From: Planctomycetota bacterium
GTDB taxonomy: Bacteria; Planctomycetota; Phycisphaerae; UBA1845; CAIVHJ01
Direction: 5' to 3'
Assembly (NCBI GenBank): GCA_022573485.1
Contig: JACZTW010000077.1
Span: 1-12,907, forward strand
Length of the DNA stretch: 12,907 nucleotides
In this document: positions 1 through 7,019 of the stretch, one piece after another
How the letters are laid out: the number at the start of each line of letters is the position of its first letter
Numbering within the stretch: position 1 is the stretch's first letter
Program-made: the position numbers and the translations under genes
Notes under the pieces: model-generated
What the model saw: the letters and a program-made list of their open reading frames with translations, nothing else
The model's database searches: none
What the model was told of the DNA's origin: nothing

Positions 1-224
1 CGGTCCGGCCCGGCATCGACGGGGCAATGCCGGCACGTCATGTTGCAGAGTTTGCCGACGTTGATTTGTAAGACTTCGATGCCGGTCGCTCGTAACGAAT
101 GCAGGCCGTGTTCGGCCAGGCGTTCTGCAAAGGGTTTGTGTTCTCCTTGCTCATCGAGAACCCGAAGCTGATTCGACGCTTGAGCCAGCGAACTTCCTTG
201 TCGCAGAAGAGTGAGTTGAGTCAT
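1..224 (-). CDS. arsS: Arsenosugar biosynthesis radical SAM protein ArsS, N-terminal part (3' end outside window)
   Basis: The frame opens with ATG at 224-222 and stays open to the window edge, giving the first 74 residues. Residues 53-74 hold the hallmark: QINVGKLCNMTCRHC followed by VDAGPD, with Cys60, Cys64 and Cys67 forming the CX3CX2C motif that binds the 4Fe-4S cluster of radical SAM enzymes. This wording (a Gln-Ile-Asn strand, the cluster, then VDAGP) is typical of the ArsS family, formerly described as radical SAM/Cys-rich proteins with a DUF3641 tail. ArsS transfers a 5'-deoxyadenosyl group to dimethylated arsenic on the way to arsenosugars. The gene lies 146 nt downstream of arsM on the same strand, which supports the call. 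GAGG sits about 12 nt before the ATG as a modest ribosome site. The C-terminal domain cannot be seen, so completeness is unknown. Confidence 0.87.
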   Translation of the reverse strand, partial: MTQLTLLRQGSSLAQASNQLRVLDEQGEHKPFAERLAEHGLHSLRATGIEVLQINVGKLCNMTCRHCPVDAGPD

Positions 225-370
225 GGCTGGTTTCTTCCTCTCGGTCGCCCAAAGTCGCCCATTCGCTTCGCAAGAGACGTGTCTTCACATGAAACCCGGC
301 AGTCGGAGTCGCCAGATTTCTGGTGAGGCCAACTGTAAAAACTTTCACCGCCCGAGCGAGTAAGGGCTGT
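225..370 (-). other. arsM-arsS intergenic spacer
   Basis: This 146-bp gap between two same-strand arsenic genes holds no convincing gene. It contains a short perfect palindrome, CCAGA-TT-TCTGG, at 312-323 and two GGGCGAC copies on the minus strand close to the arsS start. The stem is only 5 bp and no T-run follows it in either direction, so it does not look like an intrinsic terminator. I could not identify an ArsR-type operator or a clear promoter. Confidence 0.4.
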
Positions 371-1546
371 CTAACAACATCCGTCCGGGCCACAGCACGG
401 GCCGTCGGCTTGGGTCGTCACGTCGTAATCAATCCCTTTGGTTTCACGCGGATGTCGGCGGGCGGAGCGGCGGCAATCGAAAGTTGCCGCGTCGTCCAGC
501 GGGATCGATTTGCGCGGCTCGATGGGTTCGAACAAACCGGTGTACGGCTCGCGCTGTAGCAGGCGATACGTCTTGTCGCACACCGCCATTCGTTCGCCGC
601 GAGGGAATACGTGCCCGTCGTCGTCTTCGACCTTCTTAAAGGGGCCGCGATAGACCAACGCCTGATTGCGTTCCAGGCACGGCCCTTGTTTGCCTTTATG
701 GGCCAGGACGGTGACCGAGCGAAATTCAATACCCTCGACGGTTCGCCACGGCTCCGCTTGCCGTTTGACGATTTCGATGCCGTGAAAACCAGCGTCTTCG
801 AACGCCTTCAGGAAACGGTCTTCTCGATAGGCGCCCGAGACGCAGCCGGACCAGAGTTTCGGATCGTTTTGCAAATGTTCAGGCACGTCTTCGTCGGACA
901 CGATGTCGCTGATGGCCGCTCGGCCACCGCGTCGAAGGACACGAAAGACTTCGCGAAAGAGCTGCTCGCGATCCTGCAGCCGGACGAGATTCAACACGCA
1001 GTTTGAGACAACACAGTCGACACTGTCATCGGCGATGAGCGGATGTTCTCGTCGGAGACGGTCTTCGATGTTCCGCAGTTCGAGCCAGCTCTGATGATCG
1101 TGAACCGGTTGAAGAGCCAACTCCTCGCTCAGACGTTCCGGATCAAGCCGTAGGTCTTGAATCAGGCCGCAGCGGAATTCAACGTTCGAGTAGCCGAGCC
1201 GTTCGGCAACGGTCTCGCGATGTCGCCGCGCCAGTGCCAGCATTTGATCGTTGCAATCGACACCAATGACTTTGCCTTCGGGCCCGACGATCTGCGACAG
1301 GATGTAGCAGGCTTTGCCGCCGCCTGATCCCAAGTCAACGACCGTGTCGCCGCGGCGGACATACGTAGTCGGATCGCCGCAACCGTAATCGCGTTCGATG
1401 ATCTCTTGCGGAATGGCCTCCAGATAGTTCGTGTCATATTCGACAGGACAACACAATGCCGCTTCTACGCTCTGTGCCGCTGTCGCATACCGAGAATACA
1501 CAGACCGTTCCTGGCCTGTTTCGAGTACTTGTCTGGTAGACGTCAT
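371..1546 (-). CDS. arsM: Arsenite S-adenosylmethionine methyltransferase ArsM
   Basis: The product is 391 aa, a cytosolic SAM-dependent methyltransferase that converts As(III) to methylated arsenicals. The family's N-terminal signature CPVEYD...IPxEIIERDYGCGDP is present (Cys32/33 and Cys56), followed by the SAM-binding loop DLGSGGGKACYILS at 71-84. The two further arsenic-binding cysteines lie in SNCVLNLV (Cys183) and SGCVSGA (Cys235). A roughly 35-residue charged insertion at about 135-168 and a C-terminal domain after residue 285 make it longer than minimal ArsM proteins. The extreme C-terminus ends in CC-x4-CC (Cys384, 385, 390, 391), a possible extra thiolate site. The start is supported by GGGAG about 9 nt before ATG 1546. 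It follows the mnmA-like gene by 36 nt and precedes arsS, so the three are probably cotranscribed. Confidence 0.95.
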   Translation of the reverse strand: MTSTRQVLETGQERSVYSRYATAAQSVEAALCCPVEYDTNYLEAIPQEIIERDYGCGDPTTYVRRGDTVVDLGSGGGKACYILSQIVGPEGKVIGVDCNDQMLALARRHRETVAERLGYSNVEFRCGLIQDLRLDPERLSEELALQPVHDHQSWLELRNIEDRLRREHPLIADDSVDCVVSNCVLNLVRLQDREQLFREVFRVLRRGGRAAISDIVSDEDVPEHLQNDPKLWSGCVSGAYREDRFLKAFEDAGFHGIEIVKRQAEPWRTVEGIEFRSVTVLAHKGKQGPCLERNQALVYRGPFKKVEDDDGHVFPRGERMAVCDKTYRLLQREPYTGLFEPIEPRKSIPLDDAATFDCRRSARRHPRETKGIDYDVTTQADGPCCGPDGCC

Positions 1547-1582
1547 GTCTGTGATCTCCCGATCATGTCAATAACAAGATTC

Positions 1583-2377
1583 TTATGTACGGGCCGTCTG
1601 CAATTTCCTGCAAGCTGCCACAACATCGGCGGGTTGGGCTCGCCTGGGATAATCGCTGTTGACGAAGGCATAGCGAATTGTGCCGTCCGGGGCGACCACG
1701 TCGCCCGGTGCGATCGTCTCCGGATCACGTTCTCGCACCACGCGGGCGTAGTCGCGATCCGGCACGAAGCAAATCTCGACCGAGTCCGGCTTGTCGCAAA
1801 CCGGAAGGTCGAAGCGGCGAGCCTCCTCGCGGACTTGCTCCTTGGTCATCTCGCCGAGCGGGAACACGATGCGATCCAGAACGTCGCGTTGGAGGCCAAA
1901 CAGCACATACGACTGATCCTTGCGCCGGTCGATGCCGCGGCGCAGCACGGGACGACCCGCGCTGCGATCGATCCGAGCATAGTGGCCAGTGGCGATCCGA
2001 TCGGCGTCGATGGACTGCGCGTAGTCGACGATCTTGCCGAACTTGAGTCTGTCGTTGCAGACCACACACGGGTTCGGCGTCCGGCCGTTCTTATACTCGC
2101 TGGTGAAGTAATCGATGATGCTGTCGAAGTCTTTCTGCATGTTGAGGGCGTAGAAGTTGATGCCGAGCTTGCCAGCCACGTAGCGGGCATCGGCGGCATC
2201 GGACGCACTACAGCAGCCCTGATGCCGGTCGTTCGGATCCGACGAGCGATCATGCTCGACGCCGGTGCGCATGAAGAAGCCCACGACCTCATGCCCCTGC
2301 TCGTGCAGCAGGCAGGCCGCGACGCTCGAATCGACGCCGCCGCTCATTGCAACAACGATCTTGCCTTTGGAAGTCAT
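1583..2377 (-). CDS. mnmA: MnmA-like tRNA-uridine 2-sulfurtransferase, lacking the C-terminal barrel
   Basis: The 264-aa product matches MnmA, which adenylates and thiolates U34 of tRNAs. Visible are the PP-loop ATP site (AMSGGVDSS, residues 10-18), the first catalytic cysteine in NPCVVCNDRLKFG (Cys107), ATGHYAR (129-135), RKDQSYVLFGL (152-162) and the second catalytic cysteine in DSVEICFVPDRDY (Cys203). The family then normally continues with G-x-H-x-G and YTIGQRKG segments and a beta-barrel, for about 350-370 aa in total. Here the similarity stops after GDVVAPDGTI (225-234), and a 30-residue unrelated-looking tail runs to the stop. No other frame across 1583-1680 restores the missing motifs, so a single frameshift does not explain the loss. 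I chose ATG 2377 over an in-frame TTG six bases upstream. A heptad-repeat array ends 8 bases upstream. It may be a degenerate gene or a specialised paralogue. Confidence 0.8.
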   Translation of the reverse strand: MTSKGKIVVAMSGGVDSSVAACLLHEQGHEVVGFFMRTGVEHDRSSDPNDRHQGCCSASDAADARYVAGKLGINFYALNMQKDFDSIIDYFTSEYKNGRTPNPCVVCNDRLKFGKIVDYAQSIDADRIATGHYARIDRSAGRPVLRRGIDRRKDQSYVLFGLQRDVLDRIVFPLGEMTKEQVREEARRFDLPVCDKPDSVEICFVPDRDYARVVRERDPETIAPGDVVAPDGTIRYAFVNSDYPRRAQPADVVAACRKLQTART

Positions 2378-2384
2378 AATCAAG

Positions 2385-2422
2385 AGCTTTCAGCTTTCAG
2401 CGTTCAGCTTTCAGCGTTCAGC
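2385..2422. repeat. Left heptad array, (AGCKTTC)5
   Basis: Five back-to-back 7-bp units, AGCTTTC or AGCGTTC, plus a final AGC fill exactly 38 bp. Only the fourth base varies. The array begins 8 bp from the mnmA start codon, so it lies in the 5' leader of that gene. On the minus strand it reads as GCTGAAC/GCTGAAA units, the same unit as the right array in inverted orientation. Confidence 0.85.
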
Positions 2423-2528
2423 GGGTTCCGCGTCTGTGTGTGTTTTACCCGCACCCCGAGTATTGGAGTCCAGAGATCATGCGGTATTGTAGCGAAGATA
2501 ACGACAAGCGAACAGCCGATCACCAAGA

Positions 2529-2580
2529 GCTGACAACTAACTGCTGAACGCTGACTGCTGAAAGCTGATAGCTGACCGCT
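2529..2580. repeat. Right heptad array, GCTGANN units
   Basis: Seven 7-bp units in register (GCTGACA, a decayed ACTAACT, GCTGAAC, GCTGACT, GCTGAAA, GCTGATA, GCTGACC) plus GCT. The core GCTGA is constant except in the decayed unit, and the last two bases drift. The array ends 2 bp from the trkH stop codon. It is inverted relative to the left array across 106 bp of non-repeat sequence (2423-2528), so a transcript leaving trkH could fold the two arrays into a long imperfect hairpin. Confidence 0.8.
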
Positions 2581-2582
2581 TC

Positions 2583-4136
2583 TCAGTGTGTTCGCCAGAA
2601 GCGTGGAATGAAAATGACGACGATAGCGAAGATTTCCAGTCGTCCGACGGCCATCAGGACGCACATGACCAGTTTGCCGGCGTCAGAGAACCAGGCGTAG
2701 TTCTCGACCGCGCCGACGCGGGCCAAACCCGGGCCGATGTTGTTCAGCGTCGCCACGGCAGCCGTCATGGCCGTAATGCTGTCGATCTCGGAAGAGCTCT
2801 CGGTTCCCATCAGCAGCAGAGTACCGATCACGAAGAGGACGATGATGCCCAGGATGTAGGCCAGAATGCCCAGGCGCTGCTGATCATCGACCATCGTGGA
2901 GCCAATGCGCACCGGCCGAACCACGTTTGGGCGAAATGCGCGTTCCAGTTCCGCGAGCATGACCTTCACTGCCACGACGATGCGGATGACTTTGATGCCG
3001 CCGCCCGTCGATCCTCCGCAACCGCCGATGAACATCAGCACGATCAAGATGGCTTTGGCGAAGAAGTTCCATTGGTCGAAGTTGGCCGTGCAAAACCCGG
3101 TCGTGGTCTGTATCGACACAACTTGAAAGACCGCATCGCGCACGGCCCCCAAGCCGGTATGCTCTGTGGACGCGCCCGTGGTATCGTCGTACCACGTGCC
3201 GTGGATATTCCACGCCACAAACACGGCAGCGACAAGCAGGATCAGCAAATAGGCCCGCAGCTCGGTGTTGCGCAGCGCCGGCTTCCACTTGCCGCTGATG
3301 ATTTGGTGGTAAATACCGAAGTTCACGCCGGCCAGCAACATGAACAGAATGAGGACCCATTGCACGCCCGGCCCGAATCCGCCTGCGCTGGCGTTCATCG
3401 TGCTGAAGCCGCCCGTGGCCAGCGTCGCGAAGGTGTGCGTGATGACCTCGAACCAAGTCAGCGTGTGGTCGACCACCCTTAGCAACACGATCTCGAGCGC
3501 CGTGAGACCGAGATAAATGAACCACAACAAGCGCGCGGTCTCTTGAATCCGCGGCGTGACACCCTCCGTGGAAGGCCCGGTCGCTTCCACCTTGAACAGG
3601 CGCTTGCCGCCCACGCCGAGCAAAGGCAGCACCGCCACAAACAACACCACGATCCCCAAGCCGCCCAGCCAGTGCGTGAACGCCCGCCAAAAGATCAGAG
3701 CTCGCGGGATCGTGGGAATATCAGCGAGTACAGTGGCGCCGGTCGTGGTCAGGCCGCTCATGGCCTCGAAGTAGCAGTTGACGAAGCTCCCGAATGCCGC
3801 ATCCTGCCCGTCGCTGATCGTGTGAAACCCCGCCCACAGGCGAAACGGCATCGCGGCCAACCCTGCACCGACGAACCAGCTCAAGGCCACGAGCAGCAGT
3901 GCTTCGCGCCGTCCCAACTGCCCACCGCCGCCGCGGCCCACCGCAATCAAAGCCGCCCCACCAGCGACGCCGATTCCCATGCTCCAGAGAAACGCGCGAA
4001 CGGCCTCGGCCGTGCCCGCAATGTCCGAATGGTCGGATCGAGCGTCGTAGATCGCCCAGGCCGTGGCGAAGACCATGGCCAGGCTGAGAACGAGAAGCAG
4101 CAGGCCGAGTTGACGAATGACGAATCGGAAATGCAC
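2583..4136 (-). CDS. trkH: TrkH-family potassium uptake channel subunit
   Basis: This 517-aa inner-membrane protein belongs to the TrkH/KtrB superfamily, which moves K+ through four covalently linked M-P-M pore repeats. The four selectivity-filter segments are all present: TTTGAT (130-135), TLATGGFS (238-245), TTTGFCT (344-350) and TLNNIGPGL (463-471). Each has the critical glycine. A gate-loop-like GGCGGSTGGGIK lies at 371-382. Hydrophobic helices cover most of the chain and the length is normal for TrkH. Translation begins with GTG at 4136, only 6 nt after the trkA stop. The AGGA in the last trkA codons can serve as its ribosome site, so the pair should be coupled. The regulatory partner is TrkA, encoded upstream. 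Confidence 0.96.
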   Translation of the reverse strand: MHFRFVIRQLGLLLLVLSLAMVFATAWAIYDARSDHSDIAGTAEAVRAFLWSMGIGVAGGAALIAVGRGGGGQLGRREALLLVALSWFVGAGLAAMPFRLWAGFHTISDGQDAAFGSFVNCYFEAMSGLTTTGATVLADIPTIPRALIFWRAFTHWLGGLGIVVLFVAVLPLLGVGGKRLFKVEATGPSTEGVTPRIQETARLLWFIYLGLTALEIVLLRVVDHTLTWFEVITHTFATLATGGFSTMNASAGGFGPGVQWVLILFMLLAGVNFGIYHQIISGKWKPALRNTELRAYLLILLVAAVFVAWNIHGTWYDDTTGASTEHTGLGAVRDAVFQVVSIQTTTGFCTANFDQWNFFAKAILIVLMFIGGCGGSTGGGIKVIRIVVAVKVMLAELERAFRPNVVRPVRIGSTMVDDQQRLGILAYILGIIVLFVIGTLLLMGTESSSEIDSITAMTAAVATLNNIGPGLARVGAVENYAWFSDAGKLVMCVLMAVGRLEIFAIVVIFIPRFWRTH

Positions 4137-4142
4137 TGCGGA

Positions 4143-5483
4143 CTATTTTCCTATGAACAGATCACGCAACTGTCGTTCGATCTTCCTCGGCCCGATGACG
4201 ATCAGACCGTCGCCACTCTGAATGGTATCGTCCGCTCCAGGCACGCGTACGTCATCCTGACGCTGAACGGCCGCCACGAAGGCGCCCTTCGGCAGTTTGA
4301 TGTCTTTGAGTTGCTTGCCGACGGCGCTGCCGTTACGCGCGTGCGTCAGTTCGTAGACGTCGGCCACGCCTTCGGCGATCGTCGCCAAGCGCTTGACCGG
4401 CGATTCATCGATCAGACGCAACACTTCCTTCGCCGCCACGACTCGCGGACTAAATGGGTGGTCGATTCCCACGTGCTCCAGCAGGGTCAGGTACTTTGGC
4501 TGCGTGATGACCGCCACGGTCAACTGTGCGCCCAACTCCCGAGCCTGCAGGGCGCCCAGAATGTTGTGCTCGTCGTTGTTGCTGACCGCCACGAACGCGT
4601 TGCAGTTCTCCAGGTGTTCCTCTCGAAACACCACGGGATCCGTCGGATCGGCCTGCAAGACGGTCACATGCTCCAGCTTCTCGGACAACTCTTGAGCCCG
4701 CTCCCGATCGGTTTCGAAAAGCCGCACGGAAAACGCCTGTCCCTTCAGAGCGCGAGACAGCCACACGGCCATCGAAGTGCCCCCCATAATGACGACGTTG
4801 CTCGTCGCCCGTTTGGGCTGGTGCAGGACCTTGCGAACCGTCTCGAAATGCCGGGTCTCGCCGATGACCGTAACAATGTCCCCCACTTTGAGCGCGGAAT
4901 TCGCATGAGGAACGAACGCTTCATCGCCGCGCTCGATCGTGGCCAGGCGTACACCCGCGGGCAGCTCCAACTGGCTCAACGGCACACCGGCCGTCGGCGA
5001 CTGAGGCGGCACGACGTATTGCTGCATCTCGATCTTCTCGCCGGCGAAGCGCTCGATCGCCCGGGCTCCCGGATTGCTCAACGTGCGGGCGATGACTTGT
5101 GCGGTCAGATGCTCCGGGCAAATCAAGTGATCGAGATCGAGATACTTGGCGTAGTCCAGCGAGGCCCGATCGATATAGGCCTTGTGGTGAATCCGGACGA
5201 TGGCGCGCCGCGCACCCATGCGCTTGGCGATCGTGCCGGTCAGCAGGTTGATTTCGTCCTGATTGGTGGCCGCAACCAGCAGGTCGCACTTCTCCACGCC
5301 CGCGTCGCGCAGAACCGCCGCATCCGCAGACGAGCCCGTGATCGAGCGAACGTCGATCAACTCCTCGAACTTGCGCAGCGGTTCCGCCCGGACGTCCACC
5401 ATGGTCACGCCGTGCCCCTGCCCGCTGAGCACCTCAGCCAAATGGCGCCCTACGTCGCCTGCTCCACAAACGATGACTTTCAT
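4143..5483 (-). CDS. trkA: Trk system potassium uptake regulator TrkA
   Basis: The 446-aa cytosolic protein has the duplicated RCK layout of TrkA. The first Rossmann half starts at residue 1 with VIVCGAGDVGRHLAEVL, and an acidic residue at the end of strand 2 (Asp30) is suited to NAD(H) binding. The second starts near residue 229 with NVVIMGGTSMAVWLS, where the usual G-x-G-x-x-G is degenerate. A TrkA-C-like segment follows each half (near 140-220 and 365-446; for example VGDIVTVIG and SGDGLIVIG). It forms the ring that gates TrkH by sensing nucleotides. It is the first gene of the trkA-trkH pair and is divergent from thiL across 100 bp. The ATG at 5483 has only a weak upstream AGAG. The operon could continue into mnmA and arsM, but the heptad spacer intervenes. 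Confidence 0.95.
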   Translation of the reverse strand: MKVIVCGAGDVGRHLAEVLSGQGHGVTMVDVRAEPLRKFEELIDVRSITGSSADAAVLRDAGVEKCDLLVAATNQDEINLLTGTIAKRMGARRAIVRIHHKAYIDRASLDYAKYLDLDHLICPEHLTAQVIARTLSNPGARAIERFAGEKIEMQQYVVPPQSPTAGVPLSQLELPAGVRLATIERGDEAFVPHANSALKVGDIVTVIGETRHFETVRKVLHQPKRATSNVVIMGGTSMAVWLSRALKGQAFSVRLFETDRERAQELSEKLEHVTVLQADPTDPVVFREEHLENCNAFVAVSNNDEHNILGALQARELGAQLTVAVITQPKYLTLLEHVGIDHPFSPRVVAAKEVLRLIDESPVKRLATIAEGVADVYELTHARNGSAVGKQLKDIKLPKGAFVAAVQRQDDVRVPGADDTIQSGDGLIVIGPRKIERQLRDLFIGK

Positions 5484-5531
5484 GAGTCTCTACAATCTTC
5501 GCCGGGACACCATATTTCCGAATCAACCGCT

Positions 5532-5560
5532 TTGATCTGTCATGGTTCGGCTGATAGATT
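5532..5560 (+). promoter_or_regulatory. Possible sigma70-type promoter for thiL, in the trkA/thiL divergent region
   Basis: TTGATC (5532-5537) and TAGATT (5555-5560) are separated by 17 bp, each matching four of six consensus bases, about 24 bp before the thiL start. The whole divergent gap is 5484-5583. I found no equally good pair for trkA on the other strand. This is a weak match and a prediction only. Confidence 0.35.
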
Positions 5561-5583
5561 ATGAACCTTTGGGATGATACGCA

Positions 5584-6534
5584 ATGAGCAAGGGCGAACT
5601 GGAACTCATTCGCTGGCTCGAACGCTCAGTTGTCACAGGCGGCGCGTTGCAGTCGGACAGCCCGCACACGCGTGTGCCGATTCCCGTAGGCGACGACATG
5701 GGCTGCCTCACGCTGCCCAGCGGACAATCGATCCTGCTCGGTTCGGACATGCTCGTGGACGGCACACACTTTGAGTGCGGAACTCACAACCTTGTCGATA
5801 TCGCTCATAAAGCCGTCTGCTGTTGCCTGAGCGATGCTGCCGCCATGGCGGTCCAGCCACTGGCCGCACTGGTCTCGCTGGCGATTCCGCGCGGAATGGT
5901 TTATGAGACAGGCCGGACGCTGTTGGAGGCCATGATGGCAGTCGCCGGGAGGTTTGATTGCACGATCATCGGGGGCGACACAACCAGTTGGGAAGGACGG
6001 CTCGCCATTGACGTAGCGCTCCTCGCTGTGCCTTGGCCGAATTGTCCGCCGGTCACTCGACGCGGCGCACGCCCCGGCGATCGACTGTTCGTCACCGGGC
6101 AACTCGGCGGCAGTCGGCTTGGGCGACATTTGACCTTTGCCCCTCGGATCCCGGAGGCTCGATCACTCGCCGAAACGCTCGGGTCCGACTTGCACGCTAT
6201 GATCGATATCAGTGACGGTCTGGCGTTGGACCTGCATCGACTCTGCCAGGCGTCCGGCTGCGGCGCCACGATCCGCGAGGATTCGCTGCAAGTTGTCATC
6301 AGCCCGGACGCCCATAAGGCTACCCGACAGGACGGCCGATCGGCCTTGGAGCACGCGCTCAGCGATGGCGAGGACTTTGAATTGCTCTTTGCCGTCGCGA
6401 AGGATGCCGTGCCGAAGCTGGCGGCGCTGAATGTGGATCAACACGAGATCGGCGAAATCGTCCCGGAAACTGTTCAAATCCAATCAACCGACGGCACTTT
6501 GAGTCCGTTGCCGGCTGAGGGCTATGAACATTGA
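5584..6534 (+). CDS. thiL: Thiamine-monophosphate kinase ThiL
   Basis: The 316-aa product has the AIR-synthase-like fold motifs of ThiL, which phosphorylates thiamine monophosphate to the active cofactor thiamine diphosphate with ATP. Visible are VGDDMG (35-40), SDMLVDGTHF (54-63), the LSDAAAM metal/ATP loop (82-88), IIGGDTT (near 135-141), VTGQLGGS, the MIDISDGLALDLHRL segment in the second half, and LSDGEDFELLF near 260. Length is normal. GGGA lies upstream of ATG 5584 at an acceptable distance. It opens a plus-strand gene run, and its TGA stop overlaps the TTG start of tsaE. There is no other thiamine gene nearby, so its place here is probably historical and not pathway-based. Confidence 0.95.
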   Translation: MSKGELELIRWLERSVVTGGALQSDSPHTRVPIPVGDDMGCLTLPSGQSILLGSDMLVDGTHFECGTHNLVDIAHKAVCCCLSDAAAMAVQPLAALVSLAIPRGMVYETGRTLLEAMMAVAGRFDCTIIGGDTTSWEGRLAIDVALLAVPWPNCPPVTRRGARPGDRLFVTGQLGGSRLGRHLTFAPRIPEARSLAETLGSDLHAMIDISDGLALDLHRLCQASGCGATIREDSLQVVISPDAHKATRQDGRSALEHALSDGEDFELLFAVAKDAVPKLAALNVDQHEIGEIVPETVQIQSTDGTLSPLPAEGYEH

Positions 6535-7019
6535 GCGACACGCACGAGATCACGAGCACGAGCGTGGATGACACACTTGCGATTGGCAGCCGTCTCGGCG
6601 CCGCGGCGCAGCCTAACGACGTAATTGCCCTCACCGGCCCGCTGGGCGCCGGCAAGACACACTTCGCCAAGGGCATCGCCGCTGGGCTGCAAGTGGACGA
6701 CCCGCGCGTGGTCAACAGCCCGACCTTCGTCCTGGTCAACGAATACGCGGGTCGGCTGCACATGTATCATGTTGACGCTTACCGCTTGGCAGGCCCCGCC
6801 GAGTTGGCGGCGCTGGGTTTTGAGGACATGTGCGACGCCGGCGGACTCGTCGTTGTGGAATGGGCGGACAAGATTCAGGACCTGCTGCCGGCGGATTCGC
6901 TGTCCATTGAATTGGCGGTCACCGGGGAGAATTCTCGTCAGTTGCGGTTGACGCCCGGCGGCCCGCACTCTAAACAACTGCTCACGGAACTCATGAGGAT
7001 CCGCAATGACACGACATAA
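6531..7019 (+). CDS. tsaE: tRNA threonylcarbamoyladenosine modification ATPase TsaE
   Basis: The 162-aa product is a P-loop ATPase that works with TsaB and TsaD to form t6A at position 37 of ANN-decoding tRNAs. The Walker A segment is GPLGAGKT (36-43). Family-specific SPTFVLVNEY follows, then MYHVDAYRL with the Walker-B-type aspartate, and VVVEWADKI with the conserved Glu-Trp pair. Length fits the family. The start is a TTG whose last two bases form the start of the thiL TGA stop (TTGA, 4-nt overlap), with GAGGG about 8-10 nt upstream. No ATG fits better without deleting the N-terminal strand. It overlaps rph by 14 nt. The TsaB and TsaD partners are not in the window. Confidence 0.94.
   Translation: MSDTHEITSTSVDDTLAIGSRLGAAAQPNDVIALTGPLGAGKTHFAKGIAAGLQVDDPRVVNSPTFVLVNEYAGRLHMYHVDAYRLAGPAELAALGFEDMCDAGGLVVVEWADKIQDLLPADSLSIELAVTGENSRQLRLTPGGPHSKQLLTELMRIRNDTT

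Noticed and set aside
312..323. Intrinsic terminator between arsM and arsS
   Set aside because: The CCAGA-TT-TCTGG stem is 5 bp and no T-run follows on the transcribed strand.
1583..1728. Frameshift as the cause of the short MnmA
   Set aside because: I read the alternative frames up to the stop; none contains the expected G-x-H-x-G or YTIGQRKG segments, so sequence is missing and not merely out of frame.
1406..2533. 375-codon open frame antisense to the mnmA-like gene
   Set aside because: It mirrors the MnmA motifs in reverse and runs through the heptad array; no family features of its own.
2385..2580. CRISPR-like array
   Set aside because: Units are 7 bp, contiguous and without unique spacers; this is a tandem heptad repeat.
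3543..5564. 673-codon open frame on the plus strand antisense to trkH and trkA
   Set aside because: It has no recognisable motif, is rich in Arg, His and Gln as expected of a shadow, and covers two certain genes with full family signatures on the other strand.
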